Assembly (NCBI GenBank): GCA_010279815.1
Contig: QEOQ01000207.1
Location: forward strand, 1,076,082 to 1,140,081
Source of the DNA: Brachionus plicatilis
Lineage: Eukaryota > Rotifera > Eurotatoria > Ploima > Brachionidae
DNA length: 64,000 nucleotides
Reading direction: 5' to 3'
Shown: in pieces, positions 42,801 to 57,800 of the stretch
How positions within the stretch are numbered: position 1 is the stretch's first letter
Layout: the number at the start of each line of letters is the position of its first letter
Position numbers and translations under genes: made by a program
Notes under the pieces: generated by a model
What the model saw: only the letters and a program-made list of their open reading frames with translations
The model's database searches: none
What the model was told of the DNA's origin: nothing

Positions 42801-45800
42801 CATGCGGTCAAGTGATCGCTCCTAACTCCAAAGGCGTTTTCCCAATTATATTTGAATCAAATTCAGTACAAACTTTTCAAAGGTATATATTTTTTTTACT
42901 AAAATTTTTATGTAATTTGGTACAAAAAAAAAATTTGAATCTTATTATTATTCTTTTTTTCTTGAAAAAATTTTCAACTTACTTCAAAAAGATGCAATAT
43001 GTCTCAATCCTCTTAGTTAGGATCCTGTAAGATCTCATAAGAATTAATAAGAACAAAATTCCTAATAAAATCCTTAATAAATCATGAAAAGTTATTGAAA
43101 ATTTTCAAGTCAAGTCATATGATCTGATTTGAATTTTTTTTTTAATAGAAGTCATTTCAAAGACTTTGAAATTAAAATGGCTGCCATAATATCTACATGG
43201 AATGGTAGTAATTCTAATTTATTTTGAATTAAAAATGACTTATTAGCTATTTTTATTTCGAAGTCTTTGAAATTCCTTTTTTTGAAAGAAAAAATTCTAT
43301 TGATTTGGACTTGACTTTTAAACAACTCCGTTTCTAACAAAATTTTAAAGAGTTAGATTCTTTTAAGAAATGTTAGGATTATCGATAAGATTCTAAATTT
43401 AATTACTTAATGCTTCTTTTAAGTATAATTTCTTATGGAAACTGAGATGATTGTATGGATTTTAGAAGCATATGATATAGGAATTTCTTGATTTAAAGAC
43501 ATATATTTTAAGGGTTATGTTTGTCAAATAATCATTATTTTTGGTTCTAAATAAAACGTTAAAAACAATTAGTAAAAAAATCTTAAAAATTAAATCAAAT
43601 TTTAATCAATTGAATTCAAAGGAATAATTGATTTTATTTAATTAAAAAGAAAAATTAAAGACTGAATTAAATTACTCAAAAATGTCCAAAAATAGAATTG
43701 AAAATTATTTTATGACCCAAATTTAAAATACTAAAGTCAGTTATGAAGGCTTTTATTTTTCATTTTTAGACCGCAAATTTGATTGCTTCTTAACTTGTAA
43801 CAGAGATTTTCGTATATTAATCACTCAAGAGCTTTTTACCCAGATTTAATTATCGAAATAAAGTTAGTTTTTAGAATTTAGATTCAGTAAAAAAATCAAT
43901 TAACTCTCTTGAATTATTAAAAATAATCAAAATAATCGATATTCTTAGGAATCATTCTGAAAATTCGTTTTTTTGTATAATAAGATTTATAATGATTTTC
44001 AGAAATCTTAAAAATTAAAATTTCTTAATTTTATTAATAAGAAATAAGAAAAAAAATACATTTTTAAAAAATTCAAGATCACATATTGAACTTGCTACGA
44101 TCCTAATTAAGATCTTGAGCATAACTGCAAAGATATTACCCTCATCTTACATGTCTTAGTCCCGATTATAGTGACTTCCCTTCTGGATAAGATATTCAGC
44201 ATATGTTGCCATGAGGGTCAATTTCCAATCAAGCAAGCTGTTCAACAAGGATCATTATTAGCTCTATTCTGTCCAGCATTTTCATAAATGATGTCTTTAT
44301 ACAGTTTGTTACAAAAGTTTAGAAATTTTTTTTTGTTAACAAAATAATTGTTTTTAAGAATAAAATAGGCGGGAAAATAAAAAAAAGTGGCCTTTTTTTT
44401 TTTATTTTTTTTTGTCATCAATCAAAAAGCATAAAATCAAAAAAAAAATTATGTGAAAAAAATCATAAAAAAAAATACAAAAAGAAAAAATGGATAAAAT
44501 TAATTTAAGGTTCAAAAGTTTAAAAATTTTTACAATTTAATATTGGGAATGAGCGCCTTTGGCATTTTAACAAGTCAAAACTCTTTTTGCCATAGATTCA
44601 ATCAATTTCTGTACGTACTCATTCGGAATCTTTAACCACTCTTTGTGTAAAACCTCTTTTAAATGCTCAATAGAGGTTACTTAACTGTCTACCAATTTGG
44701 CATCCATGTATGACCATAAGTTCTCAATGGCAATTTTATTTCAGCACAATCAATTTCTGATTAGCTCAATGAAAAAAATATTAAACACAATTCGATTTCT
44801 TCTCAGCACAAAAAATTATATTTAAAAAAAAACATTTAACACAAAAAAATTGTGTTTGAAAATAATTCTTAAAGGAAATTATTTTTCAACACAAAAATAT
44901 TTATAATAATATGAATTTTTTTTTAATTTTAAATTCTATTTAATGATATTCATAAGTGGAAGTTAGGTAAATAAAGTAAATTTCAAAGCTTAAAAAAGAA
45001 AAGAAATTAAAAAAATTAGTCTCTAGAAAACCATTTTTCCGCATTTTTTGCTCTTCCTCTTTTAGGTTAATTGAAAAATTGCTCCTTTTTTTTAAACAGT
45101 TCTTATAATGCCAATAAATGTGCACTATATCCTAATTTAGTGAAAAACTTGAAAGAACATTTCTTACTGTTAAGCTCAACTTAGTAACAATTTTTGAATA
45201 AATAAGTTCTTGAATAAATTTTTTTAAAATTTTCCAACAAGCCAATAATTTTTGTGTTAAATGCATTTTTTTAATTTTTGTGCTAAAAGTATATTTTTTC
45301 AAATTTTAATTTTTGTGTTGGGAAGAAACCATTTTGTGGTGAGCGTTTTGAAATTGTGTTGAATGGTTATTTTTTTGTGTTGAAAAGGGAGACCCGTTCT
45401 CAATTGGGTTGAGATCTGGTGAACGGGCACACCATGGCAAATACAATAAATAAACAATTTAAGATAAATATAATAATTAATTTCTAAATTTTTGCAACAT
45501 ACTTTATAAATAAAACGAAAATTAACTACTATTTCCTCTATACTATTTGCAGATCAATTTTTACCTTTTTAATTCTTAATAAAAAGAGGAACTTGAAAAA
45601 TAATTATTTTTTTATAATAAAAGTTCATGTTTGTTTTAAAATAAACCTTTATTCCAACTAGTTCATGATTTTAAAACCCCTTTCAAAAAATTTCGAATAT
45701 TTTGAATCAAGAAGAAAAATTAAGAAGCTTTAGCTCACTAAATTTTGTCTTTTGAGGCAATTGAATCAATTATTAATTTTTGAATTATATAAAAAATTAT

Positions 45801-48800
45801 TTAATTTTATTATTTTTTTTCTTCCTACAAAAAAATGAGCAAATAATAATCATAAGCTTTAAATTTTTTTATCCTTTTGGGTATTTAAGTATTAATCTTT
45901 TGATATTAACAGATCTATATCGTACCGTATAAATTTTTACTATCGTCATCATGTGATCATTCTAGCTGAAGTCAAGCTTCCATCATTAAAGCTGAACAAC
46001 AACAATTTAGTTTTGACTCAGTTATCAGGTGTTCAGCCGGATTTGTGCTATCGTTCCAACATCACCATAATAAATCCTTACAATACAACCACTGAATTTA
46101 CTTGGATTCCGATTTATGGTGAACAAGGAACTGCTTTTTCCATTCGTCCAGCAACAGGCATCATTGAACCATTTAAGGATTTGGAATGTGAAGTTGTTTG
46201 GCATGGATCGTTTTTGGCTCCGTTGAAAGGAACTTTTTCACTTCAAGTTCGCGGTGGAGAGGCCACAACTCTAAATTGTGAAGCTAAAGTACTGAGTTTA
46301 TTAAAGAAAAAAAAAATTATTTTTTAATTAAATTTTATTCAGTTGGGATCAAATCAACTTCAATTTATTAGCAGAAGATCAAACTTTGGCAAAATCCCAG
46401 TAAATATGACCACAACTAAAACATTTTACTTGACAAACACTGGATCACATAATGCTTATTTTCAAGTAAAAAAAAATCAAATTTTCAATTTAATTGAAAA
46501 AAAATTTAACTACATTTAAATTTTGTAGGTTCTGGATACCAAACCAATACCTGGTATGGTCATCAGTCCAGGTTATGGCCTAGCTCCATTGAATGCATTG
46601 ACAGCTATAAAGTGCGAAATGAACCCGACTGAAATAATAAAATTTGACGCAAGGGTTTTGATTCAAATAAGAGGTGGTAAACAACTTGAGCTAAGATTGT
46701 CTGGAGAAAGCGAGGAGCCAATAGTTGATATTGACTTGGTAGTTAGATAATTTTTTAGTTTTTTTATTGATCATAAATTCATTGATTTTTAGCCTAAATT
46801 TGAATTTGGTGGAATATTTTCTGGAGCTGTTTCTCGAATGCCATTCAAAATAGAAAATACTTCAAAAGTGAAAGCTCGCGTTGAGTTCAATCTGAAAAGA
46901 TACCATGACTTTTCAATTAAAACACTGGACAAAACAACAGAATTGGTCGAAAACGAACGAAATTATGAATTAGTGGTAAATGGAGATGAGGAGGTTCCGC
47001 TTGAGCTGATATTTGCGCCCACCGAAGTAGCTTCATATGAATTTGAATTGCCAATATCGGTAAACAGACCTGATGATAATTTGGACGGCTATGCCTCTTC
47101 ATCGCCTTATACAGATTACACAAGTGTGAGGGGAAAGACACCTTTGACCAGAAAGAGCTCTCGATACTCGTTATACAATTATATTCCAAAGCGAAAAGTA
47201 ATAGCCATCGGTCTACGACCGGCCATCGAAATATCAAACCCCAACATTAATTTTAAAATACCAATTGCCTATTTTGAAAAGCTTAGGGATGGCGGATTTT
47301 TTGAAGCCAAAGTAAATGGAAAATTTTAAAAAAGTGATTTTAAGATAAAAATTTAAAATTTTAAGGCCACTCAATTGATTAATAAAAGTCATAAGCCAGT
47401 CAAATGGTGCGTTGATTTGAGAAAATCGAACAAAGTCTTGGAAGATGGTATTTTTAAGCTATGCGATGGATCATTAGTACCATTTATTGGTGGAGACAAA
47501 AAGAGCCATGGTCCCGAAGGTGTTTTAGGTCCAAATGAAGCATGTGATTTAAATGTTCTTTTTAGTCCAAGTATTTCTAAATTTTTTGTTAATTGGACGA
47601 TGCGCCTAAGCCAATATGCATTCTTTTAAGATTAGATTAATACCTATAATTCAAGTTTTTAGTTTTGGTTAAGTTTTAGCTACATACTTATTTAATTTTT
47701 ATCGAAAAAAAAATATTTAATTGAAATTTTAAAGTGAATATAAAAATTGATTTGATTCATCGTCAACTAATTTTCATGAACAATTGATCTTAAGGTATTG
47801 TGAATTTCATATACAAATTGAACAAAAATCCTTCATTTTTTAATAAATTAAAATTAAAGTTAATAAAAAATATTAGAAAAATTACTGCAACATAGTGCAA
47901 CATACTTTGTTGCACCTTTTTTACCTAAAATAATTTTTCTTATGTAAAAAATAACAAAAAATAAAGAATCAATAAAATTAAAATAGATTATTGATTTGAT
48001 TTACGAAAAAAAAAGGAAAAGAAAAATTTCATTTTTGGTAAAAAAGGTGCAACCAAGTATGTTGCACTTTATTGCAGTATTTTTTCTAGTATTTTTCATT
48101 TAATTTAATTTAAATAAATCAAAAAATGTTTTGTTCTATTTGTATTTGAAATTCACAAAACTTGATCTTAAGTGTTATTTGAAAACTTTCATGTTAATTT
48201 TATGACCAATTTTAGATTTTATTCAAATTTTATTTTAATTTTGTTCTTATGATTTAGTTTCAAAATGTTTAGCAAAAAATGCTGCCCTAAATTGCCAAAG
48301 CAATAAAGGCGCATTATTAAAATAAAGAAACGAAAATTTTATTGTCCAATATCTATTTTTAATGACCGCAAGAATAATTTTTTTACGTTAAATTACAAAT
48401 CAATTTTAAGATTTCAATTATGATCAAAATATTTAAAATGCTCAATTATGAATTTATCATACTAAAATTTTAAAATCAAATAATCAGAACAAAAATAAAA
48501 TTTCGATAAGAGCTAAAATTTTTCATACAATTAGGATAAAAAATTTTAAGTAATCAATCATTTAATAATTTTTTAATCAATTTTTTTTAAACATTTTATT
48601 ATTTTTTTATTTTTTATCAGTAGGCCGCGAAATTAATAATTCCGGTTACTTTCTAAAATATCTTTTAAATCTATTATTTTAAATAAAATAAGCAAAATCA
48701 GAGTTGTTTAAAAGTTCCAAAAAAAAGTCCAAATTTGGGCTTTTTTTTTTAAATTTACTAGATCAGGCTTCATTTCAAAAAATTTATATATTATTGGGTT

Positions 48801-51800
48801 TTTAAATGCAAATAGATTTTCCATATATCAGAATTTTCTTGCAATTTTAGCATAAAAGTCTTCAAAATTCCTCTTCGGTATTCAAAATTTTGAAGCCAGG
48901 ACTTGGACTTTTGAAAAAAATTAAAAAAAAAAGTCCAGACTTGGACTTGACTTGAGACTTGTGACTTTTAAACAACTCTTAGCAAAATTTAATTCTTTTT
49001 TTGAAATGACGTAATTCAGCTTGTATTTGTCAGTACAAAAATTGAATTTAAAATCATCTTTTAATATTTGAAAAATATTTAAGCAATTTTCTATTTAAAT
49101 TTTTCAACAAAGTGTGTTCAACAAGTTTATAATAAAATAAATTTTTAAAGATTATTTATTAATAAATAAATTTGTGAAAGCAGAAAATCAATCGAGAATT
49201 CAGATGATTAAAAAATTAATAAATTTTTAATACCTTTGTTGCACAATTTAGTAATTTTATAAAATTCGGAAATGGCTATCGATAAACTAAAAAATGATTT
49301 TAGCCGGCTTTATGATTTTTTATAAGTGGTATTCAAAATATTTTGGATTTTGAATGCATAAATTGATTTAGGCACGTTCTAGAAAAGGTAAAAAATACTT
49401 AAAAATAAATAAATAAAGATAAGCCGGGTGTTTACAATTGTACGCTTCCAATTGTAATCAATGACTATTTTGAACAAGCCTTTTATCATATTTTTGTGTC
49501 TGGTGAACTTCTAGCGCCTGTGATTAAATTTGAGCCAGAAGTTTTGATTTTAAGACCAGTTCCGTTGGGTGTAAAATTGTCTGATCAGTTTTTTATCAGA
49601 CCAGTTGGATATGAAAAGTAAAATTAAAATATTTTTTTATAAAAAAATCATAAAAATTGTATCTTTTTAATTATAGAAAATCAAACTTAAAACTTGAGGT
49701 TCAAAGTGCAAAAGCAATTAATGAAGATCTAATAGATGTTATCAATGCCCAATTCGTTAACGAACCAGGTAAAATTTTTTAAATAATTAAGTTAAGTCAT
49801 AAATTAAATGAATTTTAGTTATTGATCCTAACAATGATCAAAACTTGATTGAAGTTAGCATCACTTTTTCATCAAACCAACCAATTTCAAACTCTGTAAA
49901 GTTAAAATTTACCGATGATCAAAATAGAGAGTAAATAAGAAAAAATTATCTAAAAAATTAAATAATTAAATAAAAAACTAGATTTTTTTACAATGTGGTC
50001 GTCACATCAGATAACTCTTTATTTACATGCTATGGATTTTTGGCCGATCATAATTCTGATTATCAAATCGTTTTGGAAACTGGACAGATAATGAAAGGAA
50101 CTCGTCCCCAAAAGCAGACGTCAGTAACAAGTGAATTGTCTGGTGAACCCATCTTAAGACCTTGTAGTAACACATCTAGATTAACAAATAATCAATCAGT
50201 TAGTCCGACTTTTGACATGAATGCTTCGACTGCAGATCCGTCTCCTATTAAAGAACAAGACGATGAAATTCAAGCTGCATTCAATGGTGAAGTGGTAAGT
50301 GTAAAAAAGTCAATAATTTTGAAAAACTTTGATATGATAAAATTAGAAAAATTTGATTTTACAATCAATTAACTGTCAAATAACTTTTGAAGAAGATGAT
50401 TTTCTATAAATTAAAAAACATATTCGATAATAACTCTTTAACAAAATAAAAAGAATAAATGACAGTTTTATTTTCTTCTTGTTTCCAAAATTTTTTTAAA
50501 TTTTCTTAATTTTCAATTGGCTTTATGATGGCTAAATTTTTTTAGTTTAACTCAAATTTAAGATAAAAAATTTCTTGATTCCTAGGTTTTAGTGCATTTA
50601 CTACTAAATTTTTAGAATTTTAAGTCTTGTCTGTGCATTTTAATTTTACATATGCATGATTCCCAAACTGGCCAAAAACTTTTTCTTAGTCTAAATAAAA
50701 TACTTCTCTTAAAATATGATAAAACATCCTTTAATAAATTCTAAAATCTTAATAAGTGAAAGATTGATATTTTTAGCTTAAGTTTAGCTAATCCACAATT
50801 AAAAACAAATTTTTCAATTAGTTTATTAAATATTCTAATGTTATATGATTTGAAATTTTACTTCATATCAATGCTTTTTTAAACTTGAATTTTTATTAAA
50901 TTAAAATCTAAATCAAAATATTTTTTATTAAAAGCATAGAAAATTAGCTAATTTATTCATTCTAATTAATAATCAAAACTATCCAAAAGATTGAAAAAAT
51001 TTAAATAAGTTAAATCTTATTTTTTATTTAAATGAAAATTAAAACAAAAATTTCAAAGTTCACAGAAAAGTAAAAAATATTAAATTAAAAAATTACACTA
51101 TTGTTTGTAGTACATTTGTCTTTATTCTGTAAAAAAAATTATTAAATCATACAATTTCTGCTAAAGTTTAGGGCCCAAAAAAAGAGGTCATCCTCTTTTT
51201 ATTTTTTTCTCACTTTTTCTCGATATGCATTTTTTTTTCCAGGTATCCGACTTTATAATAGTATGTCTTTAATTTTAAAAAGGTCAAACGATATTTTTAA
51301 ATTAAATTGATAAAAAAATTAGTTTAATAAATGTATTTACTAACAATTTTTACGTTAAGAAAAATTAATTTTTTGAAAACTTTTATTTCTAGACCCCAAA
51401 CAATTTCAAATACAACTCACGTTTATCGACTATGCTAACCAAAGCTCAAGAGCCGATAGTTTTTCCATCTTGTGAAGCAAATTCTGGAATATACGCTTTC
51501 GAAGTTCTTAAAGTACTTCAGCGATGGTTTAAAGTAAATGGCTGGCCCACATCACATAATTTAGTGCGAATTCCGGAATCCTTCAGAGCGTAACTTTCTT
51601 ACAAAAATTTAAATATGGTTGTAAAAATTTTTTTTAGTGGTGTTAGTCGAAAGCCTTTAGACGATGGACTTGAAAGTATGCCCCACCAAGACTCAATAAA
51701 AAGAGAAAATAAAACTATTTATGAAATGATTGGATATTTATGCGGCCGGATGTTACCTGCCATTCCATTGGGAGCCCCCATTCCTAATGATTTGGTTGAC

Positions 51801-54800
51801 AGAGCTGTTCAATTTTATTGGCAACACAATGTTTTTTTAAAATTTTTAGAGTACCAATTTAATTTCTCAAGTAAACTCGTTATTAATTAATTTTTTAAGA
51901 ACCGAGGGTGGCTGTGTAGCTCATGTAAAGCCAGACCATCTCCTGGATATAAAAGAATACGACCACTGGCTGGAAAGATTAGAGAGCGATCGAGATTTAG
52001 AGGAGAAAAATGGGTTCAGAGACATTTCAACCCAGAGCATCGATTCACCAGCCATATCTACTCAGCTCTTTCCATTTATTTCTAAAAAAGCATGGCTAGA
52101 TTGTCTTTTACAATTATTAAAAGTATTTTTAATCAAAAAATAAATTAAAAATCTTTAATTAAATTGTTTAGGTTTGCGTTTTAAATCGAATTACACCAAA
52201 ATCATTCAAATCTTCTCCAGTTCCGTATAATGAAGATATTGTTTTTCCAGACATCAAACCAGATCCATTGACCAGCAATGTATGCATTTAAAAAAAATTT
52301 TGTACAAGAAAAAATAATTTTTTTTTAAAGATTTATAGTGTTGGTGAGCGTATTTTACTCACTTGGTTAAATTTTTGCTATGCCAATTATAAAAATAAAA
52401 TTTGGTATGAAACAGAGCGTGGAGGTGAACCACCATCAAGATGGATAGTTAACTTTGATATAGATTTAACAGATAGTCTTGCTTTTGGATCAGTTTTGGG
52501 CGCTTATTGCCCATTTTTGGTAGAAACTCACCTAAAACGAATGTACGCTACAGCCGACACTGCCGAAAAATGTTTTCATAATGCTCTTATTTTGATCGAA
52601 TGCTGCCGCAAGATAGGTCTTGATTATGACATCAATTCTTTAGATATAACTGATCCGAATTCAATATCACTTATTCTATTTTGTGCCTTTTTGTTTCAAA
52701 AATTGCCTCAGTATCTGCCAAGTTGCACCATTGACTTCAGCAGTCCATTGCATCAAGTAGCTGCCAAAGAAATAAAAATAGCAAACCCGAGCACCAAGAA
52801 CATATTTTATGAAGCAATCCTGATCGGTTCTAACAAGGATAATTTTAGTTTACCAAAAGGAATAGAGTTGCCGATCAGTGCCAAATCGAATGCATTATTA
52901 AGTTTGGAATTTAACTCCAACAATTTAAAGCCTGGCAATGCTTACTTGATACTAGTTGGAAAAAAACGCGGCACAGTACCCGCAGATACAATTGTCTTCT
53001 ATTTAAAAACTTGCATCGATGAATTGACAGCTAAGGTAAGATTTTTTTCTTTTGATAATTTTGAATCTTGGTTAAAAATTTTTGTCACTTTTTTAACCAG
53101 ATTCAACATCTAATTATCGTTTTTTTAATTTTTAATTTTTAATTTTTTAATCTGAACAGAAAAATAAAATCAACCAGGTACTAATGATATTTAGGTTATG
53201 ATACAATTGCTTTTTAATTTGTCAATGAGTTTTGCTTAAAAAATGCATGATATTTTTTTTAATCTGTAGATTAGATTTCTGATAAGCTTGATAATCTTCA
53301 ATAGTTCTCACGACTTCACTGATTTTATGAATTGAAATGAGAAACAACTTCAACCTTGAACACCTGATCACATTTAAAGCTCTAAATTTAACTTACACTT
53401 TTTTTTGACTTAAGCCCAGTGTCACGAAAATTTCAAATCTTAATTTTACAATCTAAAATTTGAACCTATTAATTTAGCACAATTTTTTTCTCCAAGAATT
53501 ATTTTCCATCATTTCAATTAAGTATAAATTAAAAAAATTTCTATATTAAATAAAATCTAAAATTTTTACTTTAAAATTTATGATGATAAATTTTCTTATG
53601 ACTTGGGTTTTTAAGCTTTAAATCTAAATTTTCTGTATACCAAAATGTTCGGATAAATTGACTAAATTAAATAAAAATTTTTTTTCAAAAACCCAAAAGT
53701 TTAGATTAAAGCTTTTCTGCTCTTTTTTGAGAAAAATTAGGAGAATTTTGTAGGATTATGCAGCATCGTTGGTAAGGATATACATTTTTTGTTATCGCTG
53801 CATGCTCTTAACATAAATTTTAAAATTTTTAAAAATTTATATTCAATAAATATGGCAACCAAGGCAAGTTAAAATTTTAGAAAAAATTCAAAATAATAAA
53901 AAACAATTTTTAATTATTTGATGCAACATTTAATAGTGCAGCAAATATTTTTTATCTTTTGTCCTGTTGCTTTATTTAACTGATGTAGTTAAAATTTTAA
54001 TTTAATATTTTTAATTAGTTTTCATTGTGCAAGCTTTTTTTGTTTTAACTTGTTAATTAAAAAAAGACGGCTAGAGTGGTGAAAATATTGATCAAAAAAT
54101 AAGAAGATTTTTTCATTATACTTATTGTTTTTCTTGCTTTTAAAATGCTTAAGAATATTTAACTATTATTATTTTTTAAATTAATATCAATATGCTATTA
54201 TAAAAAAGGACCCTTGAAATCAGATGCCTAAAGTTCAACATTTATCTTAACAACTCTTTTTCATCTAAAAAAAATAAAAGCCGATGGAAATTTTTTATGA
54301 TGGAAATGGACTAGCAAGAATCTATTTTGAAATAAGAATTGAATCTAAGATTATTTTTGTCTCTTTAAATTTTAACATAATTTGTTTTAACTAATATAAA
54401 ATCAATCAATTTAACTTAAATATTTGTAATTTAACCTAAATTATTAATAGAAAATCGTCAAATTCCAAACACCATTATACAGACCATTAGACTTAATTGT
54501 CGAGGTTGAAAATCCTTATGACCAAGCAGGAGAATTCAGCGTTAAAATAATAGAGAGTGATAACGTAAATGGTACAATACAAAATCCTTTCAAGGCTAAT
54601 TCACAAAACAAGGAAACATCGGAATTACCGTCAATGAAACCAAGTTTAAGTAATGATTCGGAGTTGTCAAAGTCAAGTTCTCAATCTTTTGGAACAAAAT
54701 TAAAATTAGGGTATGAATCAAAATTTTCAACATAAAATTAATTAAATTTTTTTTATTAAATTTAAGAAATGAAAAATCAAAACAAAAACAATGTATTATT

Positions 54801-57800
54801 AATAATTATAAAAAAAATATTTGTTAATAAAATTATTTTTAAAGTTATGAGCAAAGATTTTCCAATTTATAGTGCTTTTTACACAAAAACTCAGTCTATT
54901 AAATTGAGCGCAAAAGGAAAATCTAGCTTTGAAGTCAACTACTTGCCACTGCAAATGATTAAACATTCGGCAATCTTATTATTTTCAAACGATAAGATGG
55001 GTGAATTTTTGTACTACTTGGAAGGAAATGCTAATTTGCCTGAACCCAGCAGATCTTTAGTTGATGAAAAATATCTTGATGCTACTAAAGTCAAATATTT
55101 AAAATCAAATCGTAAGAAAAAGTTAAGAAAAAAATTTTAAAAAAATTCTATAATTTATTTTAGGTCCTCAAAATCGCACTTTGACCTTTAAATGCGTTAT
55201 TGGAGATAGAATAAAAATCAAACTTTTAATTCCTGTATGTAATTTAGAAAGAGAAAATGCTATTATTATGGCAACAGAAATGGTTAGCTAATAAAAAATA
55301 ATTAATTATTTGCTATTTTTAAAATTATTTAGAGAATGAGTGACGAAGAATTGAAAAGACGAAAGGTTCACGGATTTTTATCAAGCAAAAGTTTGATAGA
55401 ATCCTTAGAAAGTTTGACTCTGAACAAAAAAATCCAGAGTTCCACTATCAAAAGCGCTGCCAAGTCTTCAATCGTCCACCGAGAAGAAATGAATTATTCA
55501 ATTTTTACAAAATTAAATCAGTATTTACATGTTCAAGAAAATTTGCTCATAAAATCTGAAGGTATTTTTTCAAAAAAATTAATTTTATTTAATTTTTCAA
55601 AATTTTTAGATCTTGTTTCGGATGATAACTTAATTCCACTAGTTATAGAGTTTAATTCAGATGTCCCTGGTAATATGCAAACTAATCTTGAATTGAAGTT
55701 TTTACCAAACGATGTGAGGATCATACCATTAGAATTTAGAGTAACCGAGGGCTCATTTACAGAGTCAAGCGCAGCTTTTCTAAAATTTAGTACTAATATA
55801 TTCGACAATATTCGTCAAGCTATTCCAATCGTAAGCCAAGTCTTTGATTGAAAAATTCATATCAAATTTTTTATATTTATTTATTCTAGAAAAATAATTC
55901 CGAGATTCCTTGTAATTACAAAGTCGAAATGACAAGCCTTAAAGGTGATAAATCAGTATTTAAAGGAATTTCTCAATTTTCCATTCCACCAAAGGACGTT
56001 TATAATTATGATCTGAAATTTTTACCAAATGCTGAAGAGACATTCGAAGTAAATAGAACATGTTTAATTTATTTTTAAAAAGCTAAAAACATTTACCTAA
56101 ATTATTTATTTTTTTGTTATGGTTAATTTCTTTAAATATTTGTAAATATAAAAAAAAAATCATCTAGATATAAGAAAAAAATATTTTTTTTAATATAAAC
56201 AAAACTAACATAACAACGCCCGATTTTTTTCGCAAATAGTCAAATATGGTAAAATCGACAAATTTTTAAATCAAAGGAATATTGTGATTGAAAATTTAAT
56301 TTTATAGATATTAATTGAAAAATCTAAGCATTATCAGTCTTTTTTGAGAATGAATTTTTGTAAGAAAAACACAAAAAAATATGTTGAAAAAATTTGGTTA
56401 AAGATCTAACCATTGCTTTAAGGTTGAGTTGAAATTGATAAAATATAAGAAAATAAAATTTATTTTAAAATTCTAATATTAACATTTTTTGAACAATAAA
56501 ATTAACTTTTTTTATTAAACTATTAAGTTAGGCATGTATCATATGTCCTGTAAGGGCATCCTTACATGAAAACAATTTAGTTAACATTTAAGTTAATCTA
56601 TTTTATCACACTTCATCTACTAATTCTTTTTGAACTTACGATTCAGTCAAAACTTACTTTTGAAAAAATTGAAATCTAAAGTAAAACCCTATTGAAATCA
56701 ATTACACTATTTTTTAATTAAAATACCATAATTTTATTTAAAAAAAAACTTCAATAATAAATTTTTTTTTTCATAATTTAACATAAATTTATTTTAAAAA
56801 ATATAATTTTTTTCGACACAAATGTTTTTTTAGCCACAAAAAATAAATTTCTACTCGTCACATGGAAGTGCTATGAGATATAATCGAAACAAAGATTCTT
56901 TATAAGTCACTTGAATGCCTCTTAAAATTCACATTTTTGCAAATAATTGAAGGTTCTACTAGACCTTATTTTTTTCTGTGGAGAGCTTCGAGTGTATTGT
57001 TAAAATTTTTCCCTAAAATACTTGCACTTAACAATTTAAAATTTATCTAAATTTCATTTTATTACCGCTATCAATTATTTTTTAAAAAAATTATGACATT
57101 TTTAAAAGTGTAAAACATTTTAAAATAAGTGACTTAGTGGCTTAGTAATTAATTAGAGGCCTTATTAATCAAATAAGTGTTAATTATAAATAAAAAGGTA
57201 TTTTTTATATATTTCAAAAAACAATTTATATTTTTGTGGATTAATTTATAATTTATGTTTAATTTAATATTTGTAGTAACGATTTGATAAATTGTGGTAT
57301 TTTATTTAAAATATAAATTTGTGGTATTCAAACTGAATAAGCAATTTTTTAAAGCAAAATAAATTTTAAATTTCTCAATAAAGGCTCAAAAATTCTTAGG
57401 TTTTTAGTTAGGTTTAATAATAAATAAATTTAATTTTCAAATTTTAGGAACTAAAATAAAACAAAACTTAATAAATTGACTCTGAATCTGTAAATTTGAT
57501 TATATTAGCCAAAAATCTTTGATTGTTTATTTTTTTTAATTAATTAAAGTTGAAATTACTTTTTAAAAACTTATTAACTTAGGCTGAGCTAAAATTCAAA
57601 AATGTTACAGAAGGAACAAATATCAGATACATTTTGACTGGCATAGGTGAAAAAGCTCCAGCTTTGGGAGAAATAAAATTGGAAACACGTGTTGGTCAAT
57701 CGTAATAATTTTTCTAAAAAATTTTTTTTTAATTTTCAAATAAATATTTATCTTTAAAGAACAACTCATGAATTAATGATCCCGAATAAATCAAATAAGA

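Larger units (their letters stand above)
44130..45560 (+). mobile_element. LINE reverse transcriptase fragment split by a Tc1 insertion
   Basis: Left part (about 44165-44300) reads KIFSICCHEGQFPIKQAVQQ then GSLLAL and, after a frameshift, SSIFINDVFI. Right part, after the Tc1 element, reads ILFADQF (about 45537-45560), a decayed YADD-type motif that normally follows FIND by a few dozen residues. So the Tc1 element landed inside a LINE copy. Confidence 0.7.
42883..45912 (+). other. CFAP47 intron 11 (3.0 kb), transposon-filled
   Basis: Between exon 11 (ends ..TTTCAAAG) and exon 12 (starts ATCTATATCG). It holds a degenerate CAGAGTTGTT-family piece at about 43105-43332 (right end GACTTGACTTTTAAACAACT), a LINE reverse transcriptase fragment from about 44130, a Tc1/mariner element at 44304-45504 inside it, and a hAT-like element at 44729-45396 inside that. 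The protein joins without a gap across this intron. Confidence 0.85.
47571..49418 (+). other. CFAP47 intron 16 (1.85 kb) with two MITEs
   Basis: Between exon 16 (..TTTAGTCCAA) and exon 17. Contains the TA-flanked palindromic MITE at 47885-48077 and the hAT MITE at 48699-48980; the rest is AT-rich with no signal. Confidence 0.85.
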
